From: Janthinobacterium sp. FW305-129
GTDB lineage: Bacteria; Pseudomonadota; Gammaproteobacteria; Burkholderiales; Burkholderiaceae_D
Reading direction: 5' to 3'
NCBI RefSeq assembly: GCF_020858115.1
Contig: NZ_JACYMM010000009.1
Location: 143,758-207,757 of the forward strand
Length of the DNA: 64,000 bases
The notes beneath the pieces are model-generated. The model saw only the letters and a list, made by a program, of their open reading frames with translations, was not told where the DNA came from and searched no databases. The stretch's first letter is position 1. Every line of letters starts with the position of its first letter. Both the position numbers and the translations under genes were made by a program. Below, one piece after another: positions 33,193-42,623 of the stretch.

Positions 33193-35433
33193 ATGGAACT
33201 GCTCGACTCCCTGCGTCAGACCCCGCCGCAAGACGACACGATCAGCGGGCACTACGAAGTGCGCCGCTTGCTGGGCGAAGGCGGTTTCGGCCATGTATTC
33301 GAAGCGTGGGATGCCAAGCTGTGTCGTAGCGTGGCGCTCAAGCGCCTGAAGCCGCAAGCCGACGTGCTGCATCCCGAAAAACTCATCAATGAAGCGCGCC
33401 TGGCCGCCTCGCTCAAGCATGCGGCCTTCGTGCGCATTTTCGCCATCGAGGGCCAGGGCACGAGCCAGTCCATCGTCATGGAACTGGTCGAAGGCCAGAC
33501 CCTGGGGCAATTCATGCACGGCGGCAAGGCTGACTTGCAGGCGGCGCTCGACATCGCCTACCAGATCGCCGACGCCATGGACGAAGCGCACGCCATGGAC
33601 CTCGTGCACGGCGACCTGAAACCGTCGAACCTGATGCTGGAAGCGGATGGCAAGGTGCGCATCCTCGACTTCGGCCTGGCGCGCCACATCGACCCGCAAG
33701 CGACGCAAACGACCACCCTGTGCGACTTGCAGGGCACCATCGCCTACATGGCGCCCGAGCGCCTGATGGGCCGCCTGCCCGACACGCGCGGCGACGTGTA
33801 TGCCTTGGGCGCCATGCTGTACGAAATGCTGGCCGGCCAGCGCCACTTTGCCCACCTGAACGGCCTGGCCCTGGCCGCCGCCCACATGCAGGCAACGGAG
33901 CCGTGGCCCGACCTGCCGGATACGGTGCCGCCCGCCATCAACGCCCTCGTGCGCGCGATGACGGCGCACGACCCGGCCGAACGGCCACGCACCATGCGCG
34001 ACGTGCGCGAGGCGATAGGGGCGCAGCGCGGGGAAGCTGTCACCGTGGCTGCATCCCTTGCCGACGATACGCCCGCGAAGGAAGAACCACCCGCCAGCGT
34101 CTCCATCCGCCTGCCCCTGCCCCGCAAGCGCACGCTGAAATGGGGCGCGGGCGTGGCCCTGCTGGCCGTGCTGGCGGGATGGCAGCTGCCCAACATCGTT
34201 CCTGCCGTCAAATCGTTCGTCACCGGCGAAAAAGCGCCGGCGCCGTATTCGGAAATGGCCAGCATGGCGGCGGGGATGGCGGCATTACGCGCGTTCGATC
34301 AAGATAACAACCAGAAACAGGCTATTGAACATTTCAGCACCATACTCAAACACAATCCAGAGCATGCGGCGGCAAATGCCGGCCTGTCACTGGTTTTCAC
34401 ATTGCGCTATCTGGGTACCAACCGTGATGAAACATGGTTGCAACGCGCGGATATTGCAGCGAAACAAGCACTGGCAACCGACGATCAACTGGCGCTTGCC
34501 CATGTGGCGCAAGCCTGGGCTCTTGAATACCATGGTAAACGTCAGCAAGCGATGCAGGAAATCACCGCGGCACTGAACCTTGAGCCGAACAACCCACTGG
34601 GCATGTACGGCAAGGCACGTCTGCTCATCCAAGCACAGAAATTTGACCAAGCCCGGGAAGTGCTTGACAAGGCCGTCACCCTATATCCCCGCGATCTCCC
34701 TTTCATTTCGTTGCTGGGAAAAATGCACTACAACCAGGGCGATTACCATGACGCTGAAAAATTCTTCCGTCAATACATACAGATGGCTCCGCACCTGGCC
34801 GATGCCTATGCCCAGCTCAGCGCTACACTAGACCGTTTGAATCGCAGTGATGAAGCCCTGCAAGTTCTGCAACAAGGATTGCAGGTGCATCCCGACTGGG
34901 AACTGTATACCAACCTGGGCAACGCCCTATTTAACAGGGGCGACTATCTGGGGGCAGTCCAGGCGTTTAAGAATGCCGTCTCGGAAAACAAGGGTAATCC
35001 GGGTAACTACCTGCTATGGGCGAACCTAGGAGATGCCCAACGCTGGGTTCCCGGCCAAATTGATTTGTCACACGATTCCTACCATCGTGCCATCAAGCTG
35101 ATTAAAGTCATGCTGCAACACTCTCCGGACGACCCCAAGGTCAACTCACGGCTGGCATTGTATTCAGCCTACGCGGGCTCGCAAGACGATGCGCTGAAGC
35201 ATGTAGCGCGAGCGGTTGTACTTGCGCCCACTTTGCCAGACATCCATTTCAGGGCAGCGCTGACCTATGAGCTGATAGGCCGGCGCAACGAAGCGCTGGC
35301 GGCTTTAAAACAAGCGATGGAGCACGGCTACCCTCTCAATCTGATCGAATCGGCACCCGACCTGTTGACACTACGGCGAGATGCTCGCTACCAACAATTT
35401 ATCATCAACCTGGAAAGAGACAATAAAAAATGA
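33193..35433 (+). CDS. Serine/threonine protein kinase with TPR repeats
   Basis: A 746-residue Hanks-type kinase. Motifs: glycine loop GEGGFGHV (28-35), Lys50 in VALKRL, Glu67, catalytic HGDLKPSN (139-146), DFG (159-161) and APE (187-189), all intact. A single membrane helix lies near residues 315-337 (WGAGVALLAVLAGW), so the kinase is cytoplasmic and the C-terminal region beyond it, with about eight TPR-like units (for example DYHDAEKFFRQYIQMAPHLADAY), may be periplasmic. The coding sequence changes from GC-rich to much more AT-rich near base 34270, matching the start of the TPR part. It overlaps the next gene by four bases and is near a PAAR gene, as kinases linked to type VI secretion often are. 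Confidence 0.93.
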   Translation: MELLDSLRQTPPQDDTISGHYEVRRLLGEGGFGHVFEAWDAKLCRSVALKRLKPQADVLHPEKLINEARLAASLKHAAFVRIFAIEGQGTSQSIVMELVEGQTLGQFMHGGKADLQAALDIAYQIADAMDEAHAMDLVHGDLKPSNLMLEADGKVRILDFGLARHIDPQATQTTTLCDLQGTIAYMAPERLMGRLPDTRGDVYALGAMLYEMLAGQRHFAHLNGLALAAAHMQATEPWPDLPDTVPPAINALVRAMTAHDPAERPRTMRDVREAIGAQRGEAVTVAASLADDTPAKEEPPASVSIRLPLPRKRTLKWGAGVALLAVLAGWQLPNIVPAVKSFVTGEKAPAPYSEMASMAAGMAALRAFDQDNNQKQAIEHFSTILKHNPEHAAANAGLSLVFTLRYLGTNRDETWLQRADIAAKQALATDDQLALAHVAQAWALEYHGKRQQAMQEITAALNLEPNNPLGMYGKARLLIQAQKFDQAREVLDKAVTLYPRDLPFISLLGKMHYNQGDYHDAEKFFRQYIQMAPHLADAYAQLSATLDRLNRSDEALQVLQQGLQVHPDWELYTNLGNALFNRGDYLGAVQAFKNAVSENKGNPGNYLLWANLGDAQRWVPGQIDLSHDSYHRAIKLIKVMLQHSPDDPKVNSRLALYSAYAGSQDDALKHVARAVVLAPTLPDIHFRAALTYELIGRRNEALAALKQAMEHGYPLNLIESAPDLLTLRRDARYQQFIINLERDNKK

Positions 35434-35987
35434 CGCCTGTAAGCCCCTGGATGAAGTTATCCGTGCATTTTGATGCAGACCAAATCACCAACCAGCTCGA
35501 CTATGCATTTACTTCCTGCGACGGCAGCGCCGACCCGCGCCACGGCCCTTACATGGGTGGCGTGCACTTCCAGCAAGGCCAACACGTCTATCTGGAAGTC
35601 AATTGCTGTGGCAGCAAAGACAGTGGTTTCACATCCTTCCAGATCGTCGATTGCTGCCTCATCAGCGTACCTCAGCTGACCCAGATCGGCCCCGATGTAC
35701 CCACTCGCTATTCGCTGCCGTCGCCTTTCCTGCAAGCCGCCGGCGCCACGTATCAGGTGCCTCTGGATTTTGAATCCCATGTATTACCGCCTGATCCAGC
35801 CCTGCCCGATCTGCGCCGCATCCGCCAGGAATGGAAGCACAATCTTGATGTCGGCCAGAGCAAGGGCCGTTGGGAACTCTCGTTTGTATTGACCGTGCGC
35901 ATCATTCGCGGCGAACAAGACCTGCCGGAATTGCGCGTCTTCAGTTTTGACCCTGAAGCATCCGTGGGTGGGAAGGTTGATACCTAA
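35430..35987 (+). CDS. Protein of unknown function, coupled to the kinase
   Basis: A 185-residue protein whose ATG overlaps the kinase stop (ATGA), so it is translationally coupled. It looks soluble and beta-rich (MKLSVHFDADQITNQLDYAF, GGVHFQQGQHVYLEVNCCGS, RWELSFVLTVRIIRG), with several cysteines (SCDG, NCCGSK, DCCL). No signal peptide or membrane helix. Base composition is less GC-rich than the housekeeping genes, like the 3' half of the kinase. I do not recognise the family. As the partner of the kinase it could be its substrate, a sensor, or part of the PAAR-associated effector group; this is guesswork. Confidence 0.75.
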   Translation: MTPVSPWMKLSVHFDADQITNQLDYAFTSCDGSADPRHGPYMGGVHFQQGQHVYLEVNCCGSKDSGFTSFQIVDCCLISVPQLTQIGPDVPTRYSLPSPFLQAAGATYQVPLDFESHVLPPDPALPDLRRIRQEWKHNLDVGQSKGRWELSFVLTVRIIRGEQDLPELRVFSFDPEASVGGKVDT

Positions 35988-36377
35988 CCGGCACAGTCGC
36001 CGACTAAGGCCGATGCATTCCTCTATTAATCTAGGTTGAACAACTGGATATCTTGCTTAGGAAGCCTGAGGCAGACAACTGCGGCACCTAATAGCCAGTA
36101 CATTAGGCCTTTCCTTCAAACCTATAAAACAGGTATAACCGAGGCCAAGAAGCAGGCTACCGGCGCAATGATCAACAATATATCCAAGCCGTGCCGACCT
36201 CCATCCGCGCGGCTTTTTCACATCCGCACGCAATACGCCGCCCCGTCCGCCGAAAGCGGTAAAATGACGGCCTTGAACCCAAGCTCCGCCCCCTGGCGCG
36301 GCCTGGCACGCACACAGCACCACCCACAGCCCGGCAGGCATGCCTTTTCCTGCCGCCGGACCAACGACAAAGAACAC
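35988..36377. other. Intergenic region upstream of mutS
   Basis: A 390-bp region. The first part is AT-richer and continues the accessory composition; it ends in the terminator at 36187-36218. From 36220 on it is GC-rich leader sequence in front of mutS. The mutS frame is open through it, but the conserved protein begins at ATG 36378. No gene is apparent. Confidence 0.55.
36187..36218 (+). terminator. Intrinsic terminator of the kinase operon
   Basis: AGCCGTGC (36187-36194) pairs with GCGCGGCT (36207-36214) through one G-U, 12-base loop, followed by TTTTT. Confidence 0.75.
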
Positions 36378-39071
36378 ATGACCACCGTCCCAAAAGAAAT
36401 CAACGCCGCCGCGGCAAAGAAGAATTCCGCTGAAAAGCTTACGCCAATGATGCAACAATATCTTGGCATTAAGGAAAACCATCCCACGATGTTGGTGTTC
36501 TACCGCATGGGCGATTTCTACGAGCTGTTTTTCGAGGATGCGGAAAAAGCCTCGCGCCTGCTGGGCATTACCCTGACGGCGCGCGGCGTGGCCAGCGGCA
36601 ACCCGATTAAAATGTGCGGCGTGCCGTTTCATTCGCTCGATGGCTATCTGGCCAAGCTGGTCAAGCTGGGCGAGTCGGTGGCCATTTGTGAACAGATCGG
36701 CGACCCTGCCACCAGCAAGGGGCCGGTCGAGCGCAAGGTCATGCGCGTCGTCACGCCGGGCACCCTGACGGATGCGGACTTGCTGCCCGAAAAGGCCGAG
36801 CGCCCGCTGCTGGCCATGTGCAGCATCACGCAACGCAAGACGGTCACGACGGGCCTGGCCTGGCTGTCGCTGGCCAGCGGCGCCCTGAAGCTGATGGAGT
36901 TTTCCGGCGACAGCAGCACCGTGGCGGCGCGCCTGCAGCAGGAACTGGAACGCATCGTGCCGGCGGAAATTCTCAGCGGCGACAACGGCAACCTGTTCGA
37001 CGACTACGCGGGCACGCACATCAACCGCGTGCCGGACTGGCATTTCGACGTGGTGGGCGGCCACAAGGCCCTGCTGGATCAATTGGGCGTGGCGACCCTG
37101 ACGGGCTTTGGCGCCGATGGCCTCGGCGCCGCGTTCGGCGCGGCCGGCGCCCTGCTGCGCTATGCGCAATCGACGCAGGGACGGGGCTTGCAGCACGTGC
37201 GCTCCTTGACGACGGAAACGGAAAGCGAATTCATCGGCCTGGATGCGGCCACGCGCCGCAACCTGGAATTGACGGAAACCATCCGCGGCCAGGAATCGCC
37301 GACATTATTTTCCCTGCTGGATCATTGCCGCACGGCCATGGGTTCGCGCATGCTGCGCCACTGGCTGCACCATGCGCGGCGCGACCAGAACGTGGCCCGC
37401 GCGCGCCATGAAGCCATCGCCGCGCTGGCGCAAAGCGAAGCGGCCGGTCCGCTCGCCGCCACCCTGGCGCAAGTGCCCGACATCGAACGCATCACCACGC
37501 GCATCGCCCTGCTGTCGGCGCGTCCGCGCGACCTGGCCGCCCTGCGCGACGGTTTATTACAACTGCCGGCCCTGCGCGGCGACGTGGTCCGTTGTTATGG
37601 CCCTGGCCAGGGTGGCGAAACGGGCTTGCTGGCCGCCATCCACGCAGCCCTGGCCACGCCGACGGCCTGCCTGGACTTGCTGGTGCGCGCCGTGGCGCAG
37701 GAACCGGCCGCCATGGTGCGCGACGGCGGCGTGTTTGCCACCGGCTTCGACGCCGAACTGGACGAACTGCGCGCGCTGTCGGAAAACGCGGGCCAGTTCC
37801 TGCTCGACCTGGAAACGCGCGAACGGGCACGCACGGGCATCGCCAACCTGCGCGTCGAATACAACAAGGTGCACGGCTTCTATATTGAAGTCACGCACGG
37901 CCAGACGGACAAGGTGCCGGACGACTACCGCCGCCGCCAGACCCTGAAAAACGCCGAACGCTACATCACGCCGGAACTCAAGGTGTTCGAAGACAAGGCC
38001 CTGTCGGCGCAAGACAAGGCCCTCGTGCGCGAAAAGATGCTGTACGACCTGCTGCTGGCCGAGCTGGCGCCGCACATCGGCACCTTGCAGACGATCTCGC
38101 AAGGCCTGGCCCAGCTCGACACCCTGAATGCGCTGACGGAACACGCGCAGCAGCACAACTGGGCCGCTCCGCAACTGGTCGACGAGCCGTGCATCAACAT
38201 CGTCGAAGGCCGCCACCCCGTGGTGGAAAAGCAGATCGAGCGCTTCATCGCCAACGATTGCCGCCTCGTCAACGAGCGCCGGCTGCTCTTGATTACCGGC
38301 CCGAACATGGGCGGTAAATCGACCTTCATGCGCCAGGTGGCATTGATCACCCTGCTGGCCTACGTGGGCAGCTACGTGCCGGCCGCGTCCGCCACCATCG
38401 GCCCCATCGACCGCATCTTCACGCGCATCGGCGCCACCGACGACCTGGCGGGCGGACGCTCGACCTTCATGGTCGAAATGACGGAATCGGCCGCGATTTT
38501 GAACGGCGCCACCGAACACTCGCTGGTGCTCATGGATGAAGTGGGCCGCGGCACCTCGACCTTCGACGGCCTGGCCCTGGCGTGGGCCATCGCGCGCCAT
38601 CTGATCGACACCAGCCGTAGTTTCACCCTGTTTGCCACACACTACTTTGAGCTGACGCAATTGCCGGACAGTCATCCGAGCGCCGCCAACGTGCATTTGT
38701 CCGCCGTCGAACACAAGGACAGCATCGTCTTCCTGCACGCCGTGCAAGCCGGTCCCGCCTCGCAAAGCTACGGCTTGCAGGTGGCGCAGCTGGCCGGCGT
38801 GCCGCAACCCGTGATCAAGGCCGCGCGCAAGCACCTGGCGCGCCTGGAAGCGCAGGCGCTCGACGCCACGCCGCAGCGCGACCTGTTCGCCGCCCCGGCC
38901 GCCGATCCGTATGCGCAAGAGGAAGAAGAGGCAGCGGCGGCGCCGCTGGCCGCGCTCAATGAAGCGCAGCAAGCCTTGCTCGACGCCATCGCCGACCTCG
39001 ATCCCGATGCGCTCACGCCGCGCGATGCGCTGGAGCAGCTGTATCAGTTGAAACGGCTGGCCGCCGCATGA
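36378..39071 (+). CDS. mutS: DNA mismatch repair ATPase MutS
   Basis: An 897-residue mismatch-recognition protein. The Phe-X-Glu mismatch-binding motif lies in [12 protein letters not shown] near residue 46; the C-terminal ATPase has Walker [16 protein letters not shown] (near 640), the [19 protein letters not shown] segment, Walker [17 protein letters not shown] and [12 protein letters not shown]. Start choice: the frame is open some 340 bases upstream, but [20 protein letters not shown] from ATG 36378 leads directly into the conserved [14 protein letters not shown]. It is slightly longer than E. coli MutS, with an acidic linker ([10 protein letters not shown]) before the C-terminal tetramerisation helices. 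Its stop overlaps the next gene by four bases. Confidence 0.97.
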   Translation: MTTVPKEINAAAAKKNSAEKLTPMMQQYLGIKENHPTMLVFYRMGDFYELFFEDAEKASRLLGITLTARGVASGNPIKMCGVPFHSLDGYLAKLVKLGESVAICEQIGDPATSKGPVERKVMRVVTPGTLTDADLLPEKAERPLLAMCSITQRKTVTTGLAWLSLASGALKLMEFSGDSSTVAARLQQELERIVPAEILSGDNGNLFDDYAGTHINRVPDWHFDVVGGHKALLDQLGVATLTGFGADGLGAAFGAAGALLRYAQSTQGRGLQHVRSLTTETESEFIGLDAATRRNLELTETIRGQESPTLFSLLDHCRTAMGSRMLRHWLHHARRDQNVARARHEAIAALAQSEAAGPLAATLAQVPDIERITTRIALLSARPRDLAALRDGLLQLPALRGDVVRCYGPGQGGETGLLAAIHAALATPTACLDLLVRAVAQEPAAMVRDGGVFATGFDAELDELRALSENAGQFLLDLETRERARTGIANLRVEYNKVHGFYIEVTHGQTDKVPDDYRRRQTLKNAERYITPELKVFEDKALSAQDKALVREKMLYDLLLAELAPHIGTLQTISQGLAQLDTLNALTEHAQQHNWAAPQLVDEPCINIVEGRHPVVEKQIERFIANDCRLVNERRLLLITGPNMGGKSTFMRQVALITLLAYVGSYVPAASATIGPIDRIFTRIGATDDLAGGRSTFMVEMTESAAILNGATEHSLVLMDEVGRGTSTFDGLALAWAIARHLIDTSRSFTLFATHYFELTQLPDSHPSAANVHLSAVEHKDSIVFLHAVQAGPASQSYGLQVAQLAGVPQPVIKAARKHLARLEAQALDATPQRDLFAAPAADPYAQEEEEAAAAPLAALNEAQQALLDAIADLDPDALTPRDALEQLYQLKRLAAA

Positions 39072-40105
39072 CGATCCGGCGCGGCACGATACGCCTGCTG
39101 GCCGCCAGCTTGCTGGCTGCCAGCCTGCCATGGCAAGCGGCGCTGGCCGCCCCGGGCGACCAGGCCGGCTTCGAGTTTGCCGTGCTGGGCCATTCCTTCA
39201 ACGCGGGGCCCGACGATGGCCCCCTGAAAAAAGCCATCGCGGAAACGAGCGCCTTCAATGCCTCTTTCGTGGTGGCCACGGGCATCAAGGCGGCCAGCGA
39301 ATCGTGCAGCGACAAGCTGTACAGCCAGCGCAAGGATGTGCTCGACGCCAGCGGGCCGCCGCTGATCGTCTCGCTGTCGGCCAGCGACTGGGCCAACTGC
39401 CGCAATTCGCGCGGCCGCATCAATGCCATCGAACGCCTGAACCGCCTGCGCGACGTGTATTTCGCCGACGACCAGAGCCTGGGCCAGCGCAAGCTGACCC
39501 TGTCGCGGCTGTCATCGACGGCGAAGTTCCGCAGCTACGCAGAAAATGCCCACTGGGAATACGGCGGCGTGCTGTTTGCCACCGTCAACCTGCCCGCAAA
39601 TAACAACCATTTCCTGCCGGAAGCGGGACGCAACAGCGAGTTCGAAGACCGCCTGGTGGCCAACCGTTCCTGGCTGCAGCGATTGTTCGCCATGGCGCAG
39701 CGCAAGAAACTCGACGGTATCGTGCTGTTTTCCGACGGCGACGTGGGTGCGCTGGACGAAGACGACAATTCGCTGCTGCCCAGCTTCAGCTCGAAGCAGG
39801 ATGGCTTTGCGGGCCCGCGCAAGCAGATCCGCACGCTGGCAAAGAAATTCAGCGGCAAGGTCTTGTTGGTCGATACGCAGCGCAATGGCGACGCGGACGG
39901 CAAGGAAGGCAAGAACAAAAAGGCCGTAGCCAAGGCTGGCGGGCCGATAATCCGCTGGAAAGGCAACCTGGGCCACGTCAGCATCGACAACGACTGGTCC
40001 GCCATCGCCGTACGGCCCGGCAAGACGCCATTCTTTGAGGTACGTCAACGTGCCACGCGGCCATCGGCGCAAGCGCGGGCCAAGGCGTCGACGCTACGCC
40101 GTTAA
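39068..40105 (+). CDS. Exported protein of unknown function, possibly metallophosphoesterase-like
   Basis: A 345-residue protein with a clear signal peptide ([20 protein letters not shown], cleavage after ALA). The mature part begins [20 protein letters not shown] and has repeated beta-alpha character ([54 protein letters not shown]) reminiscent of calcineurin-like phosphoesterases, but the usual metal-binding DxH and GNH motifs are not evident. ATG overlaps the mutS stop (ATGA), implying coupling with a DNA repair gene, probably only through transcription. The C-terminus is basic. Function unknown. Confidence 0.8.
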   Translation: MTIRRGTIRLLAASLLAASLPWQAALAAPGDQAGFEFAVLGHSFNAGPDDGPLKKAIAETSAFNASFVVATGIKAASESCSDKLYSQRKDVLDASGPPLIVSLSASDWANCRNSRGRINAIERLNRLRDVYFADDQSLGQRKLTLSRLSSTAKFRSYAENAHWEYGGVLFATVNLPANNNHFLPEAGRNSEFEDRLVANRSWLQRLFAMAQRKKLDGIVLFSDGDVGALDEDDNSLLPSFSSKQDGFAGPRKQIRTLAKKFSGKVLLVDTQRNGDADGKEGKNKKAVAKAGGPIIRWKGNLGHVSIDNDWSAIAVRPGKTPFFEVRQRATRPSAQARAKASTLRR

Positions 40106-40125
40106 TAACAGCGGCACAAATGAAC

Positions 40126-40146
40126 AGGCCGGCATAGAGCCGGCCT
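40126..40146. terminator. Hairpin between convergent genes
   Basis: AGGCCGGC (40126-40133) and GCCGGCCT (40139-40146) with a five-base loop, between the convergent exported protein and slyD. No strong T-run on either side, so termination is only probable. Confidence 0.5.
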
Positions 40147-40159
40147 GGCACAAGCGGTA

Positions 40160-40705
40160 TTAGTGGATCGGATGCGTGCGGAAGTGATCGCCCTCTTCGC
40201 CTTCATCATCTTCATCGCCATGGTCATGGCCGTGTGCGCCATGCACGTGGCCATGGGCGATTTCTTCGTCGGTGGCTGCGCGCACGTCAGCGACGGTCAG
40301 CGAGAAGCGCAGCGCGATGCCGGCCAGTGGATGGTTGCCGTCCAGCACGACTTTGTCGTCGGCGATATCGGTGACCGTGAAGATCATCGCTTCTTCGTCC
40401 GCCGAATCGCTTTCCGGCATGCCTTCGAACTGCATGCCCACTTCCAGCGGCTCAGGCAGGCGATTGCGCGGCTCGACCTTGACCAGGGCTGGGTCGTATT
40501 CACCGAAAGCATCGTCCGGTTCGATCTGGATCGTGTTGGAATAGCCAACTTCCTTGCCGTCGAGCTCTTCTTCGATCTTCGGCAGGGTGTTTTCATAATC
40601 ACCGTGCAGGTAGACCATCGGCTGACGGCCGTCTTCGATCAGATTGTCTTGCGCGTCTGACAGTTTGTAGTTGACAGTCACGACCGTATTTTTGGCAATC
40701 TTCAT
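40160..40705 (-). CDS. slyD: FKBP-type peptidyl-prolyl isomerase SlyD
   Basis: A 181-residue SlyD: FKBP fold interrupted by the insert-in-flap chaperone domain (VTVNYKLSDAQDNLIEDG, YLHGDYENTLPKIEEELDGK, IEPDDAFGEYDPALV, NHPLAGIALRFSLTV). The C-terminal tail is rich in His and acidic residues (AHGHVHGAHGHDHGDEDD), the metal-binding tail that in E. coli helps deliver nickel to hydrogenase; the enzyme also assists folding. ATG at 40705 is preceded by AAGGAAG; upstream in-frame ATGs are rejected. It is transcribed divergently from roxA. Confidence 0.94.
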   Translation of the reverse strand: MKIAKNTVVTVNYKLSDAQDNLIEDGRQPMVYLHGDYENTLPKIEEELDGKEVGYSNTIQIEPDDAFGEYDPALVKVEPRNRLPEPLEVGMQFEGMPESDSADEEAMIFTVTDIADDKVVLDGNHPLAGIALRFSLTVADVRAATDEEIAHGHVHGAHGHDHGDEDDEGEEGDHFRTHPIH

Positions 40706-40783
40706 TATGCTTCCTTTCATTGTATAAGCTGGCAAATTATACCTTCACGCCGCCAACGACAGGCGCATTCCTGCATTTCCGGT

Positions 40784-40792
40784 TGTTATAAT
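40784..40792 (+). promoter_or_regulatory. Extended -10 promoter, implying leaderless roxA mRNA
   Basis: TGTTATAAT is a perfect extended -10 (TGn-TATAAT). The -10 ends only six bases before the roxA ATG at 40799, so transcription would start at or next to the A of the start codon. No good Shine-Dalgarno or -35 is visible. Confidence 0.6.
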
Positions 40793-40798
40793 GGGCGC

Positions 40799-41920
40799 AT
40801 GAAAAAATTAACTCTCCTCGGCGATATTACGCCGGCGCAATTCCTGCGCGACTACTGGCATAAAAAACCCTTGTTGATCCGTCAAGCCGTACCTGGCTTC
40901 AAGGCGCTGTTCGATATCAAGGCCCTGGCCGAGCTGGCCACCCTCGACCACGTCGAATCGCGCCTGGTCAGCCATGCGGATGGCCACTGGAACATGCAGC
41001 AAGGTCCGTTGACCAGCCTGCCTTCGCTGAAACAGAAGGAATGGACCCTGCTGGTGCAGGGCGCCAACCTGCACAGCGCCAAGGCCGACGCCCTGCTGCG
41101 CCAGTTCCGTTTCCTGCCGGACGCGCGCCTGGACGACCTGATGGTCAGCTTCGCCACCGACGGCGGCGGCGTGGGCCCGCATTTCGATTCCTACGACGTG
41201 TTCCTGCTGCAAGGCCAGGGCAAGCGCCACTGGCGCATCGGCGCGCAGAAGGACCTGAGCCTGATCGACGGCTTGCCGCTGAAAATCCTCAGCAACTTCA
41301 CGCCGGACGAAGAATTCACGCTGGAGCCGGGCGACATGCTGTATTTGCCTCCCCACTACGCGCACGACGGCGTAGCCATCGGCGACTGCCAGACGTATTC
41401 GATCGGTTTCCGCTCGCCCACGTTCCAGGAACTGGGCGAAGCCTTCCTGCAATTCATGGCCGACTCGATCGACTTGCCGGGCATTTACAGCGATCCGGAC
41501 CTGAAAGCCTCGGGCAAGCCGGCGGAAATCCCCCGCGACATGCTCAGCACCATCACGGAAGAAATGAACAAGGTGCGCTTCACGGAAGAAGACGTGACCA
41601 TTTTCCTCGGCGAACACCTGTCGGAACCGAAGCACAACGTGTTTTTCACGCCGCTGTCCAAGCCGCTGACGGTGGGCCGCTTCGCCGACGCCGCACAGAA
41701 GAAGGGTGTCGTGTTGTCGCGCAAGACCCTGATGCTGTATCGTGGCAAGAATGTCTTCATTAATGGCGAATCGTTTGCCATAGGCAAGGCCGATAAAACG
41801 GCACTGGAAACCCTGGCCAACGAACGTGCCCTCGATGGCGCGGCCGTGGCGCAAGCTTCCGATGATGTGATGGATGCCTTATATACCTGGTATCAGGATG
41901 GCTGGATCGAACTGGCTTGA
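40799..41920 (+). CDS. roxA: JmjC/cupin ribosomal protein arginine hydroxylase (RoxA/YcfD family)
   Basis: A 373-residue Fe(II)/2-oxoglutarate oxygenase of the YcfD family, which hydroxylates an arginine of ribosomal protein L16. The iron ligands are visible in VGPHFDSYDVFLLQ (HxD) and LPPHYAHDG; the N-terminal RDYWHKKPLLIRQA and the family motif GKRHWRIGAQ are characteristic. The C-terminal winged-helix-like region (FFTPLSKPLTVGRFADAAQK) is complete. Length is normal. The promoter lies so close to ATG that the mRNA is probably leaderless. Confidence 0.93.
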   Translation: MKKLTLLGDITPAQFLRDYWHKKPLLIRQAVPGFKALFDIKALAELATLDHVESRLVSHADGHWNMQQGPLTSLPSLKQKEWTLLVQGANLHSAKADALLRQFRFLPDARLDDLMVSFATDGGGVGPHFDSYDVFLLQGQGKRHWRIGAQKDLSLIDGLPLKILSNFTPDEEFTLEPGDMLYLPPHYAHDGVAIGDCQTYSIGFRSPTFQELGEAFLQFMADSIDLPGIYSDPDLKASGKPAEIPRDMLSTITEEMNKVRFTEEDVTIFLGEHLSEPKHNVFFTPLSKPLTVGRFADAAQKKGVVLSRKTLMLYRGKNVFINGESFAIGKADKTALETLANERALDGAAVAQASDDVMDALYTWYQDGWIELA

Positions 41921-42105
41921 ATGAGGGTGTCGTAGCAAAGTGGTATTACAGTAGGTAAAATAGCAGCATCTGCGCCAGCGCAATGAAACATATTATTTTT
42001 ATATCGTTTTGTCGCGCTTTCGCAAATCGCTTACACTTGCTTGCAATTTGCTTCGGCAAATATTGCGATATCACAAAATAGTTGCGAATTTGCCTCTTGC
42101 TCCTA

Positions 42106-42132
42106 TTGCGACGCACCAAAAATCGCTATAAT
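42106..42132 (+). promoter_or_regulatory. Candidate promoter of the alanine-rich lipoprotein gene
   Basis: A perfect TATAAT at 42127-42132. The best -35 is TTGCGA at 42106-42111 with a short 15-bp spacer (or TATTGC with 17). The transcript would start near 42139 and carry a leader of about 135 bases. Confidence 0.5.
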
Positions 42133-42137
42133 ATTCG

Positions 42138-42273
42138 GTTAGGAAGTTTCCGTTGTCTGGCAGGCACCACCTGGTACGAAAAGCCTTCGAAGACGACCTA
42201 ACGAGCGATAATTACCGGTAATTATTCATCGCAACAATATTGATTTATTTTTTGAAATAATTAAGGAAAACAA
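42138..42273 (+). ncRNA. Candidate structured leader RNA
   Basis: The presumed 5' leader can fold into a multibranch structure: GTTAGG (42138-42143) pairs with CCTAAC (42197-42202), enclosing a small hairpin with CAGG/CCTG arms and another with CGAA/TTCG arms. A long palindromic hairpin follows at 42206-42234, then an AT-rich ribosome-site region (AAGGAAAAC). The whole 350-bp gap is AT-rich compared with the genome. It may be a translational control element or a small RNA; it matches no riboswitch class that I recognise. Confidence 0.35.
42208..42225. repeat. 18-bp perfect palindrome in the leader
   Basis: ATAATTACCGGTAATTAT is fully self-complementary and is extended by imperfect pairing of flanking GCGAT and ATCGC. 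It lies about 50 bp before the lipoprotein start. It may be an operator or an RNA hairpin. Confidence 0.6.
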
Positions 42274-42528
42274 ATGAAAAAATCCCTGCTGATCGCCTCC
42301 CTGATGGTTGTTGCTCTGGCTGCTTGCAGCAAAAAAGAAGAAGCTCCTGCACCAGCACCAGTAGTAGAAACCCCAGCACCAGCACCAGTAGTTGAAGCTG
42401 CTCCAGCTGCTGCTGCTGACGCTGCTGCTTCGGCCGCTACCGACGCTGCTGCTGCTGCAACCGCTGCCGCTTCGGCCGCTACCGACGCTGCTTCGGCTGC
42501 TTCGGCTGCTGCATCGGCTGCTAAGTAA
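42274..42528 (+). CDS. Small alanine-rich lipoprotein
   Basis: An 84-residue lipoprotein. The signal peptide ends in the lipobox ALAAC with the acylated Cys at residue 18. The mature sequence begins SKKEEAPAPAPVV, a Pro-Ala linker, and continues as a long alanine-rich helix with the repeating unit ASAATDAA, similar in style to Lpp-like or pilus-associated helical lipoproteins but not recognised. The AAGGA ribosome site precedes ATG by seven bases. Codon use (many GCT) and strong leader and terminator suggest high expression. Outer membrane location is inferred (Ser, not Asp, after Cys). Confidence 0.85.
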   Translation: MKKSLLIASLMVVALAACSKKEEAPAPAPVVETPAPAPVVEAAPAAAADAAASAATDAAAAATAAASAATDAASAASAAASAAK

Positions 42529-42550
42529 TTTAGCACCCCGCAGGAAAGAA

Positions 42551-42575
42551 AGCCGGCCTTCGGGCCGGCTTTTTT
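42551..42575 (+). terminator. Intrinsic terminator with UUCG loop
   Basis: AGCCGGCC, loop TTCG, GGCCGGCT, then TTTTT. A near-ideal terminator for the lipoprotein gene. Confidence 0.95.
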
Positions 42576-42623
42576 ACGTCCGGTGTTTTATCCGCAGGAT
42601 AAAATGCGGGACGCGGGCAATTA

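Noticed and set aside
35430..35987. Assignment of the kinase-coupled protein to the AidA/PixA inclusion-body family
   Set aside because: Length and beta-rich character are similar, but the sequence signatures of that family are not evident, so it is left as unknown.
36036..36377. N-terminal extension of MutS
   Set aside because: The open frame crosses the kinase-operon terminator and encodes no MutS-like sequence; ATG 36378 leads into the conserved N-terminus.
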